Below, in pieces: positions 18,193 through 27,191 of a DNA stretch of 64,000 nt. The stretch's first letter is position 1. The number at the start of each line of letters is the position of its first letter. The stretch spans positions 310,001 to 374,000 of the forward strand of contig NZ_JPVO01000055.1 of NCBI RefSeq assembly GCF_000772955.1. The letters run 5' to 3'. This DNA is from Ureibacillus sinduriensis BLB-1 = JCM 15800. Its GTDB lineage: Bacteria; Bacillota; Bacilli; Bacillales_A; Planococcaceae. The position numbers were made by a program, and so were the translations under genes. Below the pieces are notes generated by a model, which saw only the letters and a list, made by a program, of their open reading frames with translations, had not been told where the DNA came from and searched no databases.

Positions 18193-19323
18193 ATGAAAAA
18201 AGATAACAGAAAAAAATTATTTAATATTGCAATCACAACAACTTTGGCGACTGGTGCGGTTATCGCTGCAGCGCCGGGGGTTTCAAATGCCGCAGCAACG
18301 TTTAAAGACGTTAACGGAAACACTATGCACTATTCAGCTATTACAGATTTAGCGAGTCGTGGCATTATCAACGGTTATCCGGATGGTACATTCAAACCGA
18401 AATCACCGGTACAACGCAATCATACGGCATCCATTCTAGCAAACTTATTGAGACTGAATACAGTGAATGTCACAAACCCTGGTTTTAAAGATGTAACCCC
18501 CAACTATCCATATTATGGTGCAATCGCAGCTCTTAAGAAAGCAGGCATCGTGAATGGTTATAAAGATGGTACGTATGGAAATAACAAACCATTAACGCGT
18601 GGCGAGATGGCCACCCTCATTGTAAGAGCGTTTGATTTGGCAGGAGCAGCGGATACACCTTTCAAGGACATTGACGATAGCCCGTATAAAGAAGCGATTC
18701 AAATTTTATATGCCAATAATGTGGCGAAAGGTACATCTTCCACAACATTCAACCCAAAAGCATTAGTAACGCGTGGCGAATTTGCCTCATTCGTTGTAAG
18801 GGCTGAAGCGGCAAGAGTTGTACCGGTGATACCTTCACCTCAAGAGCCGACACCAACAGTACCAACAGAACCAACAAAGCCAACTGAACCTACTGCTGAA
18901 GAAGTAAAAGCACAATTTGTAGGAAAGTTAACAGATGATATTAATAAAATAAACGAGTCCGATACAATACAATTTTTGTCTGCTACAGTGCCTGTTTTGA
19001 CTGATGATCAATATCATATTGATATTAAAATTGAAAATCCGGAGGTAACTGTACCGGAAATGGTAAGTAATAAAGACAAACTTTTACCATTCTTAACTGA
19101 TAATTTGAACCTGCTTTCAGAAATACAAATTGGTGATGGCGCTAAAATTAAAATCACTCAAGATAATCGAGACGAAGTTTTAGCCTCTTTAGTTGAAGAG
19201 ATGAATTTTGATTTCTTAAATGGAACATTAGGTGATTTAGAAGGAAAAGAAATTGAGTTAGCCCTTTGGATAGAAGATGGTGGAAATTTGCCGCTAGAGT
19301 TTGATCTGGATTTCCAAAAATAA
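18193..19323 (+). CDS. Secreted protein with three S-layer homology (SLH) domains
   Basis: A 376-residue exported protein. Residues 1-33 form a signal peptide (basic MKKDNRKK, hydrophobic core, cleavage near SNAAA). Three SLH repeats follow, each with the hallmark FKD...G(I/V)xxGYPDGTF pattern (about residues 36-80, 97-141 and 155-200); SLH domains bind secondary cell-wall polymers. A Pro/Thr linker (about 216-233) leads to a C-terminal domain of about 140 residues that I do not recognise. GGGAGG precedes the ATG. It lies immediately before the polysaccharide locus, so the wall polymer it binds may be made nearby; that is inference. Confidence 0.88.
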   Translation: MKKDNRKKLFNIAITTTLATGAVIAAAPGVSNAAATFKDVNGNTMHYSAITDLASRGIINGYPDGTFKPKSPVQRNHTASILANLLRLNTVNVTNPGFKDVTPNYPYYGAIAALKKAGIVNGYKDGTYGNNKPLTRGEMATLIVRAFDLAGAADTPFKDIDDSPYKEAIQILYANNVAKGTSSTTFNPKALVTRGEFASFVVRAEAARVVPVIPSPQEPTPTVPTEPTKPTEPTAEEVKAQFVGKLTDDINKINESDTIQFLSATVPVLTDDQYHIDIKIENPEVTVPEMVSNKDKLLPFLTDNLNLLSEIQIGDGAKIKITQDNRDEVLASLVEEMNFDFLNGTLGDLEGKEIELALWIEDGGNLPLEFDLDFQK

Positions 19324-19380
19324 TAAAGAGATTTCAAATATGTCATTATCAGCGATATGCAGTAATCATTGCAGCACAGT

Positions 19381-19413
19381 ATATTCCCCAGAGCTTCAGG
19401 TTTTGGGGAATAT
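19381..19413 (+). terminator. Hairpin after the SLH gene
   Basis: A perfect 10-base stem (19381-19390 with 19404-19413) with a 13-base loop, 58 bases after the SLH stop. The following CTTTGAAA is a weak U tract. Confidence 0.5.
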
Positions 19414-19466
19414 CTTTGAAAAGGATATTTTGACTACAATTAATCTTGAAGGGGTTAAAACACTTT

Positions 19467-20225
19467 ATGAAAAAGAAGCGTAAAAAAAAGCGGATGAAAA
19501 AATGGTTGCGATCAATTTTAATTGTTGCTTTTCTCCTGGTGGCGATTGTCGGTGGCTATGCACTTTATGAATTTAAGTTTAAAACTTATGACGTAGCGGA
19601 TGAAAAGGTGGATGAAATTATTGAAGATAATTATGTCATCGAGCTTCCGGATGGAACTGAACTTACCCTTGGCCGTGATGGAGAAATCGTGAAGGAGACT
19701 TCAAAACAAGTAGTATCCAACAATGAGGAAAATGTAAATTCAACTGAGACTCTTTCCAGCAAACCAAATAATATATCGAATAATGAAGATAAGACAGCAA
19801 TTTCTGCTTCTACCCCAAAAGAGAATAAGGAAAGCAACGAGACAAGTGCTGAAACAATAGAGAGTAAAAAACCGACTGTAAAATCGATTAAAGAAAAATA
19901 TCGACCAGCATTGGAGGCTTTACAATCACAAGCTTCTTCACGCATAAACAACCTTATCGGTAATGCCAAGTCGGAGTATATAGAAAAAAAAGCAAATGGC
20001 GGGAGTATTAGCCCTGGATACTTCTATCACAAATATATGGCGGCAGCCAATAGTCTCGAAGCAAGTACAGACGCAGCATTCAATAGTTTGATTAAAATTA
20101 TTGAAAATGATTTAGCGAAAAATGGTTATGACAGATCCCATGCCCAAAGTTTTCGTGATGAATATGCAGCATCAAAGGAAGAACTTCGCAGTAATCTATT
20201 ATCTCAAGTAAAAAGTGCATTATAG
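19467..20225 (+). CDS. Membrane-anchored protein of unknown function
   Basis: A 252-residue protein that I recognise only as a type often found beside exopolysaccharide loci in Bacillales. The N-terminus is very basic (MKKKRKKKRMKKW) followed by one hydrophobic helix at about residues 14-36, so the rest is probably extracellular. Then come an acidic segment (YVIELPDGTELTLGRDG), a low-complexity Ser/Asn/Glu linker (about 75-135) and a helical C-terminal domain of about 110 residues. The ATG at 19467 is chosen as the first codon giving the basic signal anchor; AAGGGG lies 12 bases upstream, which is longer than usual, and a TTG at 19446 is an alternative. Confidence 0.7.
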   Translation: MKKKRKKKRMKKWLRSILIVAFLLVAIVGGYALYEFKFKTYDVADEKVDEIIEDNYVIELPDGTELTLGRDGEIVKETSKQVVSNNEENVNSTETLSSKPNNISNNEDKTAISASTPKENKESNETSAETIESKKPTVKSIKEKYRPALEALQSQASSRINNLIGNAKSEYIEKKANGGSISPGYFYHKYMAAANSLEASTDAAFNSLIKIIENDLAKNGYDRSHAQSFRDEYAASKEELRSNLLSQVKSAL

Positions 20226-20336
20226 GAAAATTAAAGTAGCCCAATTCCTACTATTTCAGGTTGGGAGCATACTATTGAACTTTTTGGCGAACAAAAGTCT
20301 GTAATAATTAAAATGGAAACTACAATAGAATCTATG

Positions 20337-20395
20337 TTTATGAGGAGGGATGAGTCTCCAATAAATAATCTTAGTAGATTATGTATGCTCATAAA
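20337..20395 (+). promoter_or_regulatory. Possible structured leader of the polysaccharide operon
   Basis: Nested inverted repeats: an outer 8-base pair of arms (20337-20344 with 20388-20395) encloses a perfect 6-base hairpin (20366-20371 with 20376-20381, 4-base loop) and a GGAG/CTCC pair. It ends 41 bases before the GTG of the chain-length gene. It could be chance in A/T-rich DNA. Confidence 0.25.
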
Positions 20396-20435
20396 ATTAA
20401 AACTAAAGTCGGTATTGAATTAAGGAGAGGAACCT

Positions 20436-21200
20436 GTGGAGGAAACGATTAGCTTACAAGAATTATTTATAATTATGCGCAAACGGTTTATGCAAATTGC
20501 TATCTTTGCAATTATTGGTGCTTTGACAGCTGGAATCATAAGTTTCTTCTTACTGACTCCAGTCTACCAGGCATCAACGCAAATATTAGTTAATAAACAA
20601 GTACATGAGCAACAGACAATTGAATCCCAAGATATTCAGACAAATCTACAATTGATCAATACATATAATGTGATTATAAAGAGTCCCGCTATTTTATCGA
20701 AAGTCATTGAAATTCTGGATTTAAATTTAAATTCAGCACAGTTGACAGATAAAATCTCGGTTGCAAGCCAAAATGATTCCCAAGTGGTCAATGTAACAGT
20801 TCAGGATGATAATCCGGCAATAGCGGTGGAAATTGCCAATACAACAGCTGAAGTGTTCCAGCAGGAAATCCCAATTTTGATGAATGTAGATAATGTTAAT
20901 ATTCTTTCTCCGGCAGTTTTGAGTGATAATCCAACTCCCGTAAAACCAAATAAATTATTGAATATTGCTGTCGGAACTGTCGTTGGGCTCATGATTGGAT
21001 TAGGATTGGCATTTTTGATGGAATATTTCGATACAACAATTAAGTCGGAAGAAGATGTGGAAGAAATTCTGGGGCTACCGATTATAGGTCTTGTAAGCCC
21101 GATACCAGAAGAATTATCGACTACATTTGACTTGACGAGAAAAGGAAAGGGGGATCCACATGTTAAAACGGAAAAGGAAAAAGTCCAACACTATGTCTAG
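20436..21200 (+). CDS. Chain-length determinant / BY-kinase activator (Wzz, YveK/CapA-like)
   Basis: A 254-residue inner-membrane protein of the Wzz/polysaccharide co-polymerase family. Transmembrane helices lie at about residues 19-41 and 174-195, flanking an extracytoplasmic domain; the Pro-rich SDNPTPVKPNK motif precedes TM2, as in the family. The cytoplasmic tail normally activates the cognate tyrosine kinase, encoded by the next gene. The GTG start at 20436 follows AAGGAGAGG. It overlaps the kinase gene by 41 bases. It is the first gene of polysaccharide locus 1. Confidence 0.9.
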   Translation: MEETISLQELFIIMRKRFMQIAIFAIIGALTAGIISFFLLTPVYQASTQILVNKQVHEQQTIESQDIQTNLQLINTYNVIIKSPAILSKVIEILDLNLNSAQLTDKISVASQNDSQVVNVTVQDDNPAIAVEIANTTAEVFQQEIPILMNVDNVNILSPAVLSDNPTPVKPNKLLNIAVGTVVGLMIGLGLAFLMEYFDTTIKSEEDVEEILGLPIIGLVSPIPEELSTTFDLTRKGKGDPHVKTEKEKVQHYV

Positions 21201-21861
21201 AAAAATTGTTGCTGCGACACATCCAAAGTCAATTAATGCTGAACAATATAGGACAATCAGGACGAATATCAATTTTTCAATGCCCGACCAGGAATTGAGA
21301 ACACTCTTAGTTACATCTGCATCTCCAGCGGAAGGTAAATCGACAACAGCGTCCAACATTTCTGTAGTATTTGCACAAGAAGGGAAAAAGGTGCTTTTGA
21401 TTGATGCCGACATGCGAAAGCCTACATCGCATCATACTTTCAAACTGACCAACATGTATGGCTTGTCAACTGTTTTAACAAGACAAGGTGAAGTGGAAGA
21501 GGCGATTCAGAAAACCGATGTGGAAAATCTATGGGTAATGACAAGTGGGCCGATTCCGCCAAATCCCGCCGAATTATTAGCATCGAAGAATATGGATTTT
21601 CTATACTCCCGCTTGCAGGAAGATTTCGATTTACTTGTGTTTGACACACCTCCTATTTTATCGGTATCGGATGCGCAAATCGTTTCAAACAAAGTGGACG
21701 GTACAGTTTTGGTTATTAATACGGGGCAATCCGAAAAGGAAAGCTCCTTAAAGGCAAAAGAACTGTTGTTGTCTGCTAAGGCCAATATACTCGGCGTTAT
21801 TTTAAATAATTTTAATCTCGAGAAAAATCAATATTACTACCAATATTATGGTGAAGGGTAA
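21160..21861 (+). CDS. Bacterial tyrosine kinase (CpsD/CapB/YwqD family)
   Basis: A 233-residue BY-kinase. Walker A is SPAEGKST (Lys60), Walker A' is VLLIDADMRKP and Walker B is LLVFDTPP. The C-terminus carries the autophosphorylation tyrosine cluster (QYYYQYYGEG, five tyrosines). It phosphorylates itself and often nucleotide-sugar dehydrogenases, tuning chain length and precursor supply; two such dehydrogenases are in the window. A GGGGG ribosome site precedes the ATG inside the upstream gene. An internal start at 21193 is possible but less likely. Confidence 0.92.
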   Translation: MLKRKRKKSNTMSRKIVAATHPKSINAEQYRTIRTNINFSMPDQELRTLLVTSASPAEGKSTTASNISVVFAQEGKKVLLIDADMRKPTSHHTFKLTNMYGLSTVLTRQGEVEEAIQKTDVENLWVMTSGPIPPNPAELLASKNMDFLYSRLQEDFDLLVFDTPPILSVSDAQIVSNKVDGTVLVINTGQSEKESSLKAKELLLSAKANILGVILNNFNLEKNQYYYQYYGEG

Positions 21862-21908
21862 AGACATTTAAAACCTTTATTATTGGCTTATATAGGAAGG
21901 AGGATGCC

Positions 21909-22676
21909 ATGATGATCGATATGCACAGTCACATCTTATGGAAAGTGGACGATGGCCCATCGACAAAAGAAGAATCTCTCGCACTGCTTGAACAGGCGGC
22001 AAAAGAAGGGATTACCGATGTGATTTCAACTTCCCATAGCCAGCACCCTCAATATGATGCAGATTACGGTGTAGTTCTTGAGAAAATCACGGAATTACAG
22101 AAAGAACTGAACAGGCGGCAAATCCCTATAGTGTTGCATAGCGGACATGAAGTTCGTCTAACCGAAAAACTAGTTACGGCCATTCAGGAAGGAAGAATTC
22201 ATTTGCTGGCTGATTCCAAATATCTTTTATTGGAACTGCCTTCCAGCCATATCCCCAACTATACAAAGAAAATGATTCATGCACTACTAATGGAAGGCAT
22301 TACACCGATTATTGCACATCCGGAACGCAATAAAGGGGTAGCGGAAAAACCGGAAAGATTGGAACGTTTGATCCGTGAAGGCGCACTTGCCCAAATTACA
22401 GCTGGCAGTTTAGCTGGTCATTTTGGAAAATCCGTACAGCAATTATCATTGAATTTGGTGCGTGCCAACCTAGTTCATACATATGGTTCGGACGTGCACA
22501 ATCAAACGACAAGACCACTTCTTTTTGAAAGCGGACTTCGATTTTTGGAAAAAAAGAAAGAATTTGAAGCTATTGAAATGTTACTGCACAATAATAAAAT
22601 GATTGTTGAAAAGAAATCATTTGTACTGTTTGAACCGGAAATAGTCCAACCGAGAAGGTGGTGGTCCTTATTATAG
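21909..22676 (+). CDS. PHP-family protein tyrosine phosphatase, copy 1 (CpsB/YwqE-like)
   Basis: A 255-residue metal-dependent phosphatase that dephosphorylates the BY-kinase. The PHP motif MIDMHSHILWKVDDGP is at the N-terminus; further metal ligands are in TSHSQHPQ, the HSGHE segment, IAHPERN and YGSDVHN. AAGGAGG (21897-21903) precedes two adjacent ATG codons (21909, 21912). With the two genes before it, it forms the canonical regulator/kinase/phosphatase trio. A clear paralogue is encoded at 45748-46512. Confidence 0.92.
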   Translation: MMIDMHSHILWKVDDGPSTKEESLALLEQAAKEGITDVISTSHSQHPQYDADYGVVLEKITELQKELNRRQIPIVLHSGHEVRLTEKLVTAIQEGRIHLLADSKYLLLELPSSHIPNYTKKMIHALLMEGITPIIAHPERNKGVAEKPERLERLIREGALAQITAGSLAGHFGKSVQQLSLNLVRANLVHTYGSDVHNQTTRPLLFESGLRFLEKKKEFEAIEMLLHNNKMIVEKKSFVLFEPEIVQPRRWWSLL

Positions 22677-22823
22677 GTGTTTAGTTTTAGTTATAGCTAT
22701 GTTCGAGAAAAATTAGTCTTTTAAGTCGGAATGAGAAACCCCGAATAATAAGTGTTGAAATGGTTTTAACAATTTTGGATTATCAAATAGGAATCGAATA
22801 TATAGGTGAAAAGAGGGAAGAAA

Positions 22824-24683
22824 ATGAATTATAAACAACGATATGCAGTATTCGTCATAGTAGATTCGCTTATAGTTCTCTCGGCAATTTTCTTTTGTTA
22901 TTGGGTTCTTTATCCAACCTTTAATACTTATTCAAATAAATTAATTCTTATTTCGGCAGTGACATTATTATTAAGCCATCACATTGCTGCACACTTTTTT
23001 CACTTATATGATCGGATATGGAGTGTGGCTTCCGTCCGTGAATTATTAACAATTTTCTATTCGGTAACGATTTCAATTACTTCAGCAAGTTCCGTACAAT
23101 TTATCGTAAATGGGGATATTTACGTTCGTTTGATGTTAATTACATGGTTAGTCCACATAGTATTGATTGGTGGTTCCAGGTTTATCCTTAGAATTGCGCA
23201 TGATCGAACAACCATTAAAGCAGTGGGGGAATCAAAGAGTGTACTGATTGTTGGAGCTGGACAAGCTGGAACCATGCTGGCGAGGAGCATCAATAATAGC
23301 TCGAATCGTGAGTACAGTGCGGTAGGGTTTGTGGATGATGATCCAACAAAGCAACAATTAACATTGATGAATCTTAAAGTCTTGGGAACAACTGAAGATA
23401 TCCCAAGACTTGTGGAAGAAAAAAATATCGATGAAATTATATTAGCGATTCCATCACTAGGAAAGTTCGCAATACAGCATATATACGAAAAATGCTCCAA
23501 AACAAAGGCGATAGTGAAAATTATGCCTAAAGTAGAGGATGTTTTAACTTGTAAAGTGTCTGTAAAAGATATGCATGATGTCAGAATTGAAGATTTGCTG
23601 GGTCGTGAAGAAGTAAAGCTGGATATGTTTTCTATATCCAATAAATTAACAGACAAAGTAATTTTAGTGACGGGTGCAGGGGGCAGCATTGGATCCGAGA
23701 TTTGCAGGCAGGTAATGAAGTTTTCACCAAAACAATTACTATTACTGGGTCATGGTGAAAATTCAATATATAGTATTCATTTGGAATTAATGGAGAATTA
23801 TCAAGAAACCTCCACGCAGTTTATACCAATCATTGCGGATATACGTGATCGAAACCGTATTTTTGAGATAGTAAAATCATACCGACCGGATGTTATTTAT
23901 CATGCAGCTGCACATAAACACGTTCCGCTAATGGAATATAATCCATGGGAAGCTGTTAAAAACAATGTTTTCGGTACAAAAAATGTCGCTGATGCGGCCC
24001 ATGAATATGGAGTGTCAAATTTTGTCCTTATATCAACGGATAAAGCCGTGAATCCGCCTAACGTAATGGGGTCAACGAAACGAATTGCTGAAATGATTAT
24101 TCAAAATCTTTCGACAATAAGTAAAACAAACTTTGCAGCAGTGAGATTTGGCAACGTTTTGGGGTCTCGAGGAAGTGTTGTTCCACGCTTTAAAGCCCAA
24201 ATTGCAGCAGGTGGGCCTGTAACTGTCACTCATCCAGAGATGACGAGATATTTTATGACGATTCCCGAGGCTGCACGGCTGGTTTTGCAAGCTGGCACAC
24301 TGGCGCGCGGTGGTGAGGTATTCGTGTTGGACATGGGTGAGCCGGTGAAAATAGTGGATCTAGCTAAAAACTTAATTCGCCTTTCCGGCTTTACAGAAGA
24401 CGAAATCAAAATTGAATTCACAGGTATCCGCCCAGGAGAAAAAATGTACGAAGAATTACTCAAGCCTGAAGAAATTCAAAAACGCCATGTTTACCCCAAG
24501 ATTCATGTAGGCAAAGCACATGCTTTGGATACCGACTCTCTACATCAGTTACTCATGAAATTGCAGTCACTGGAAGTACATGAAATTAAAGAGGAAGTTG
24601 TTAAAGTAGCAAATGGGAGAAGGACTGTACCACGGAAGAAATACCCGACTTCCAACTTTGTTGAATCCTATGATGTGTCTTAG
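22824..24683 (+). CDS. pglF: Membrane-bound UDP-GlcNAc 4,6-dehydratase (PglF/CapD-like)
   Basis: A 619-residue protein with four N-terminal membrane helices (about residues 8-120), a CoA-binding-type Rossmann domain (VGAGQAG near 145) and a C-terminal extended SDR domain (VTGAGGSIGSE near 283). The catalytic region STDKAVNPPNVMGSTKR has Met in place of the SDR tyrosine, as in PglF/WbpM dehydratases. It converts UDP-GlcNAc to the 4-keto-6-deoxy sugar. With the aminotransferase, acetyltransferase and transferase encoded at 31762-34176 it would give the bacillosamine pathway. The ATG at 22824 is chosen because AGAGGGAAG lies before it; GTG 22806 is an alternative. Confidence 0.88.
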   Translation: MNYKQRYAVFVIVDSLIVLSAIFFCYWVLYPTFNTYSNKLILISAVTLLLSHHIAAHFFHLYDRIWSVASVRELLTIFYSVTISITSASSVQFIVNGDIYVRLMLITWLVHIVLIGGSRFILRIAHDRTTIKAVGESKSVLIVGAGQAGTMLARSINNSSNREYSAVGFVDDDPTKQQLTLMNLKVLGTTEDIPRLVEEKNIDEIILAIPSLGKFAIQHIYEKCSKTKAIVKIMPKVEDVLTCKVSVKDMHDVRIEDLLGREEVKLDMFSISNKLTDKVILVTGAGGSIGSEICRQVMKFSPKQLLLLGHGENSIYSIHLELMENYQETSTQFIPIIADIRDRNRIFEIVKSYRPDVIYHAAAHKHVPLMEYNPWEAVKNNVFGTKNVADAAHEYGVSNFVLISTDKAVNPPNVMGSTKRIAEMIIQNLSTISKTNFAAVRFGNVLGSRGSVVPRFKAQIAAGGPVTVTHPEMTRYFMTIPEAARLVLQAGTLARGGEVFVLDMGEPVKIVDLAKNLIRLSGFTEDEIKIEFTGIRPGEKMYEELLKPEEIQKRHVYPKIHVGKAHALDTDSLHQLLMKLQSLEVHEIKEEVVKVANGRRTVPRKKYPTSNFVESYDVS

Positions 24684-24827
24684 TTGTATGCAAGTTGCCG
24701 GGCAATCTTATATAGTAAGTAACTTTTTAAGTATCAATAGATCATTAAATAATTAATAAGAAAAGTAGAGAAGTTACCGTTTATATACTATCCATCAATA
24801 AAATAGATAAGTAAAGAAGGTAGAAGA

Positions 24828-25841
24828 ATGAATTTTGCAATCATAGGATGCGGGTTTATTGCAAAGAAACATGCAGAAGCCATTAGGAATATACCGGGTG
24901 CTAATCTTGTAGCAGTTTGCGATCGACAGCCAGAGCTAATGCTGCCATATATCGAAAATGACAGTGCAGAAGCGTTTGTAGAAATAGAAGAATTGCTAAA
25001 AGTTGAAAGTATTGATGTAGTAAACATTTGTACACCTAGCGGAAGTCACGCGGCTATTGCCGAACTGGCAGCTAACAGTGGAAAACATATTATAGTAGAA
25101 AAGCCTATTGCAATGACAATTGAACAAACAATTCGAATAATAGAAGCTGCAAATAGAAATAACGTAAAACTTGCAGTAGTTCATCCTAATCGTTTTAGGC
25201 CAGTTGCAATGAAGCTTAGGGAAATGATTGATAATAATCTTCTGGGAAAGATTAGCCATGCATTATGTATTGTCAATTGGAACCGTGGACAAGAGTATTA
25301 TGACCAATCTCCCTGGCGCGGAACGAAGGAACATGATGGTGGCGTACTAATGAACCAAGCCATTCATAACTTAGACTTATTACTTTGGTATTTAGGAAAT
25401 CCTATTGAAGTAATGAGTATGGAAGCAACACGTTTAAGAAACATTGAAGCCGAAGATGTTTCAACCGGGATTATTAAATTTGAGACAGGAGTACTTGCGA
25501 CTGTTCAAGCTTCGACAACTGTTTATCCAAAAAACTATGAAGAATCCATAACTATTTTTGGGGAAAAGGGTACCGTTAAAATTGGTGGTGCAAATGCCCT
25601 CAATTTTGAACATCTGGCTTTGGAAAATATGAACGATAGTGAAATTTTGCAAATAAAAGAAGCGATTGAAAAGGAGCCGTGGGGAACACCAGGACACCAG
25701 AAAATTATTGAAGATATGATTGTAGCAATTAGAGAAGACAGAAAACCTGCTGTGACTGGGGAAGACGGAAAAAAAGCGCTTTCCCTAGTAGAAGCATTTT
25801 ACAAATCTGCTAAAAGCAAAAAACTATTAAAACTACAATAA
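24828..25841 (+). CDS. wbpB: Gfo/Idh/MocA oxidoreductase, UDP-GlcNAcA 3-dehydrogenase (WbpB-like)
   Basis: A 337-residue NAD-dependent oxidoreductase. The N-terminal Rossmann domain has the motif IGCGFIAKKHAEAI; the catalytic segment VEKPIAMT (EKP motif) is near residue 90, and VVHPNRFRP and NQAIHNLDLLLW follow. WbpB oxidises C3 of UDP-N-acetylglucosaminuronic acid. The assignment rests on family features plus its place directly before a WbpA-type dehydrogenase and in the same locus as WbpE- and WbpD-like genes. AAAGAAGGTAGA precedes the ATG. Confidence 0.82.
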   Translation: MNFAIIGCGFIAKKHAEAIRNIPGANLVAVCDRQPELMLPYIENDSAEAFVEIEELLKVESIDVVNICTPSGSHAAIAELAANSGKHIIVEKPIAMTIEQTIRIIEAANRNNVKLAVVHPNRFRPVAMKLREMIDNNLLGKISHALCIVNWNRGQEYYDQSPWRGTKEHDGGVLMNQAIHNLDLLLWYLGNPIEVMSMEATRLRNIEAEDVSTGIIKFETGVLATVQASTTVYPKNYEESITIFGEKGTVKIGGANALNFEHLALENMNDSEILQIKEAIEKEPWGTPGHQKIIEDMIVAIREDRKPAVTGEDGKKALSLVEAFYKSAKSKKLLKLQ

Positions 25842-25854
25842 AGGACTGATCGAA

Positions 25855-27189
25855 TTGGTGCAAATCTTCAACAAATCAACGAGTAAAACACTTATTGAAA
25901 AACTGGAAACTAAAACAGCCACTATTGGAGTGGTGGGGTTAGGATACGTAGGTTTACCTCTTGCCGTTGAAAAAGCAAAGGCGGGCTTTAATGTAATCGG
26001 ATTTGATGTACAGCCGGAAAAAGTTAAAATGGTAAATAATGGGGAAAATTATATTGGTGATGTGATTTCAAAAGATTTAAAAGAGTTAGTGAAATCCGGA
26101 AAATTGCGTGCCACTTCCGACTATTGTTTTATAAAAGATGTTGATGCAATTGCTATTTGTGTACCCACTCCATTGGACATTTATAAACAGCCAAATATGA
26201 AGTATGTCGAAAGTTCGACAAAAGCTATAGCAAAAAACATAACGGAAGGCACATTAGTGGTTTTGGAAAGTACAACCTATCCAGGTACAACAGAAGAATT
26301 AATCAAACCTATCCTTGAAGAAAAAGGATTTGTGATTGGTGAAAATATTTTCCTGGCATATTCTCCAGAGCGAGTAGATCCAGGCAATAAAAATTTCAAT
26401 ACAAAAAATACACCAAAAGTAGTTGGAGGAGTAACAGCTAACTGCACAAAAGTTGCTGCAACCATGTACCGTTCAGTATTAGAAGGGGATATCCATGAAG
26501 TTTCGAGCCCTGCCATTGCTGAAATGGAAAAGTTGCTAGAAAATACTTTCCGAAATATTAACATCGGTTTAGCGAATGAGATGGCCATTCTATGTAACAA
26601 AATGGGCATTGATGTATGGGAAGTAATTGATGCTGCATCGACAAAACCATATGGGTTTATGCCGTTTTATCCAGGACCGGGTTTAGGTGGGCACTGTATA
26701 CCGATAGATCCGTGGTATTTAACATGGAAAGCCCGTGAATATAATTATCACACCAAACTTATTGAGACTGCAGGTGAAATTAATGACAGCATGCCTGACT
26801 TTGTAGTTCAGCGTTGTATGGAAATATTGAATGAACAAGGGAAGTCATTGAAAGAGTCAAAAATTTTGATACTCGGTGTGGCTTATAAAAAAGATATTGA
26901 TGATTACCGTGAATCACCAGTATTACCTATTCTGGATAAGTTAACTAAATTTGGTGCAAAGTGGGCAGTGGTTGATCCTTTTATAAGCAAATTTAAATTG
27001 AACGATGAATTTGTTGAAACAGTCGAAGCAACTGATGAGAAGTTAAAAACATCAGACCTCGTATTGATTGCAACAAACCACAGCAATTTTAATTATGAGA
27101 GGATTATTGGTAATTCAAAAGCAGTTTTAGATACCCGGAATGTTTTGAATGGAAAGAGTAAAACACGAAGCCATTGCTATAAGTTATAA
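25855..27189 (+). CDS. wbpA: UDP-N-acetyl-D-glucosamine 6-dehydrogenase (WbpA-like)
   Basis: A 444-residue nucleotide-sugar dehydrogenase. The NAD-binding motif GLGYVG is at residues 28-33, and the catalytic cysteine is Cys281 in GGHCIPIDPWYL. The VNNGENYIGDV segment and the GGHC context (rather than GGSC) are typical of UDP-HexNAc dehydrogenases such as WbpA and TviB, not UDP-glucose dehydrogenase. The product would be UDP-GlcNAcA. The start is TTG 25855 or GTG 25858; AAGGA lies 9 or 12 bases upstream. It is 13 bases downstream of the WbpB-like gene and two bases before the flippase gene. It is a possible BY-kinase target. Confidence 0.88.
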   Translation: MVQIFNKSTSKTLIEKLETKTATIGVVGLGYVGLPLAVEKAKAGFNVIGFDVQPEKVKMVNNGENYIGDVISKDLKELVKSGKLRATSDYCFIKDVDAIAICVPTPLDIYKQPNMKYVESSTKAIAKNITEGTLVVLESTTYPGTTEELIKPILEEKGFVIGENIFLAYSPERVDPGNKNFNTKNTPKVVGGVTANCTKVAATMYRSVLEGDIHEVSSPAIAEMEKLLENTFRNINIGLANEMAILCNKMGIDVWEVIDAASTKPYGFMPFYPGPGLGGHCIPIDPWYLTWKAREYNYHTKLIETAGEINDSMPDFVVQRCMEILNEQGKSLKESKILILGVAYKKDIDDYRESPVLPILDKLTKFGAKWAVVDPFISKFKLNDEFVETVEATDEKLKTSDLVLIATNHSNFNYERIIGNSKAVLDTRNVLNGKSKTRSHCYKL

Positions 27190-27191
27190 CT

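Noticed and set aside
23120-23689. 189-codon minus-strand frame inside the PglF-like gene
   Set aside because: It is antisense to a well-supported gene, has no ribosome site and no recognisable domain; A/T-poor wobble positions of the real gene explain the open frame.
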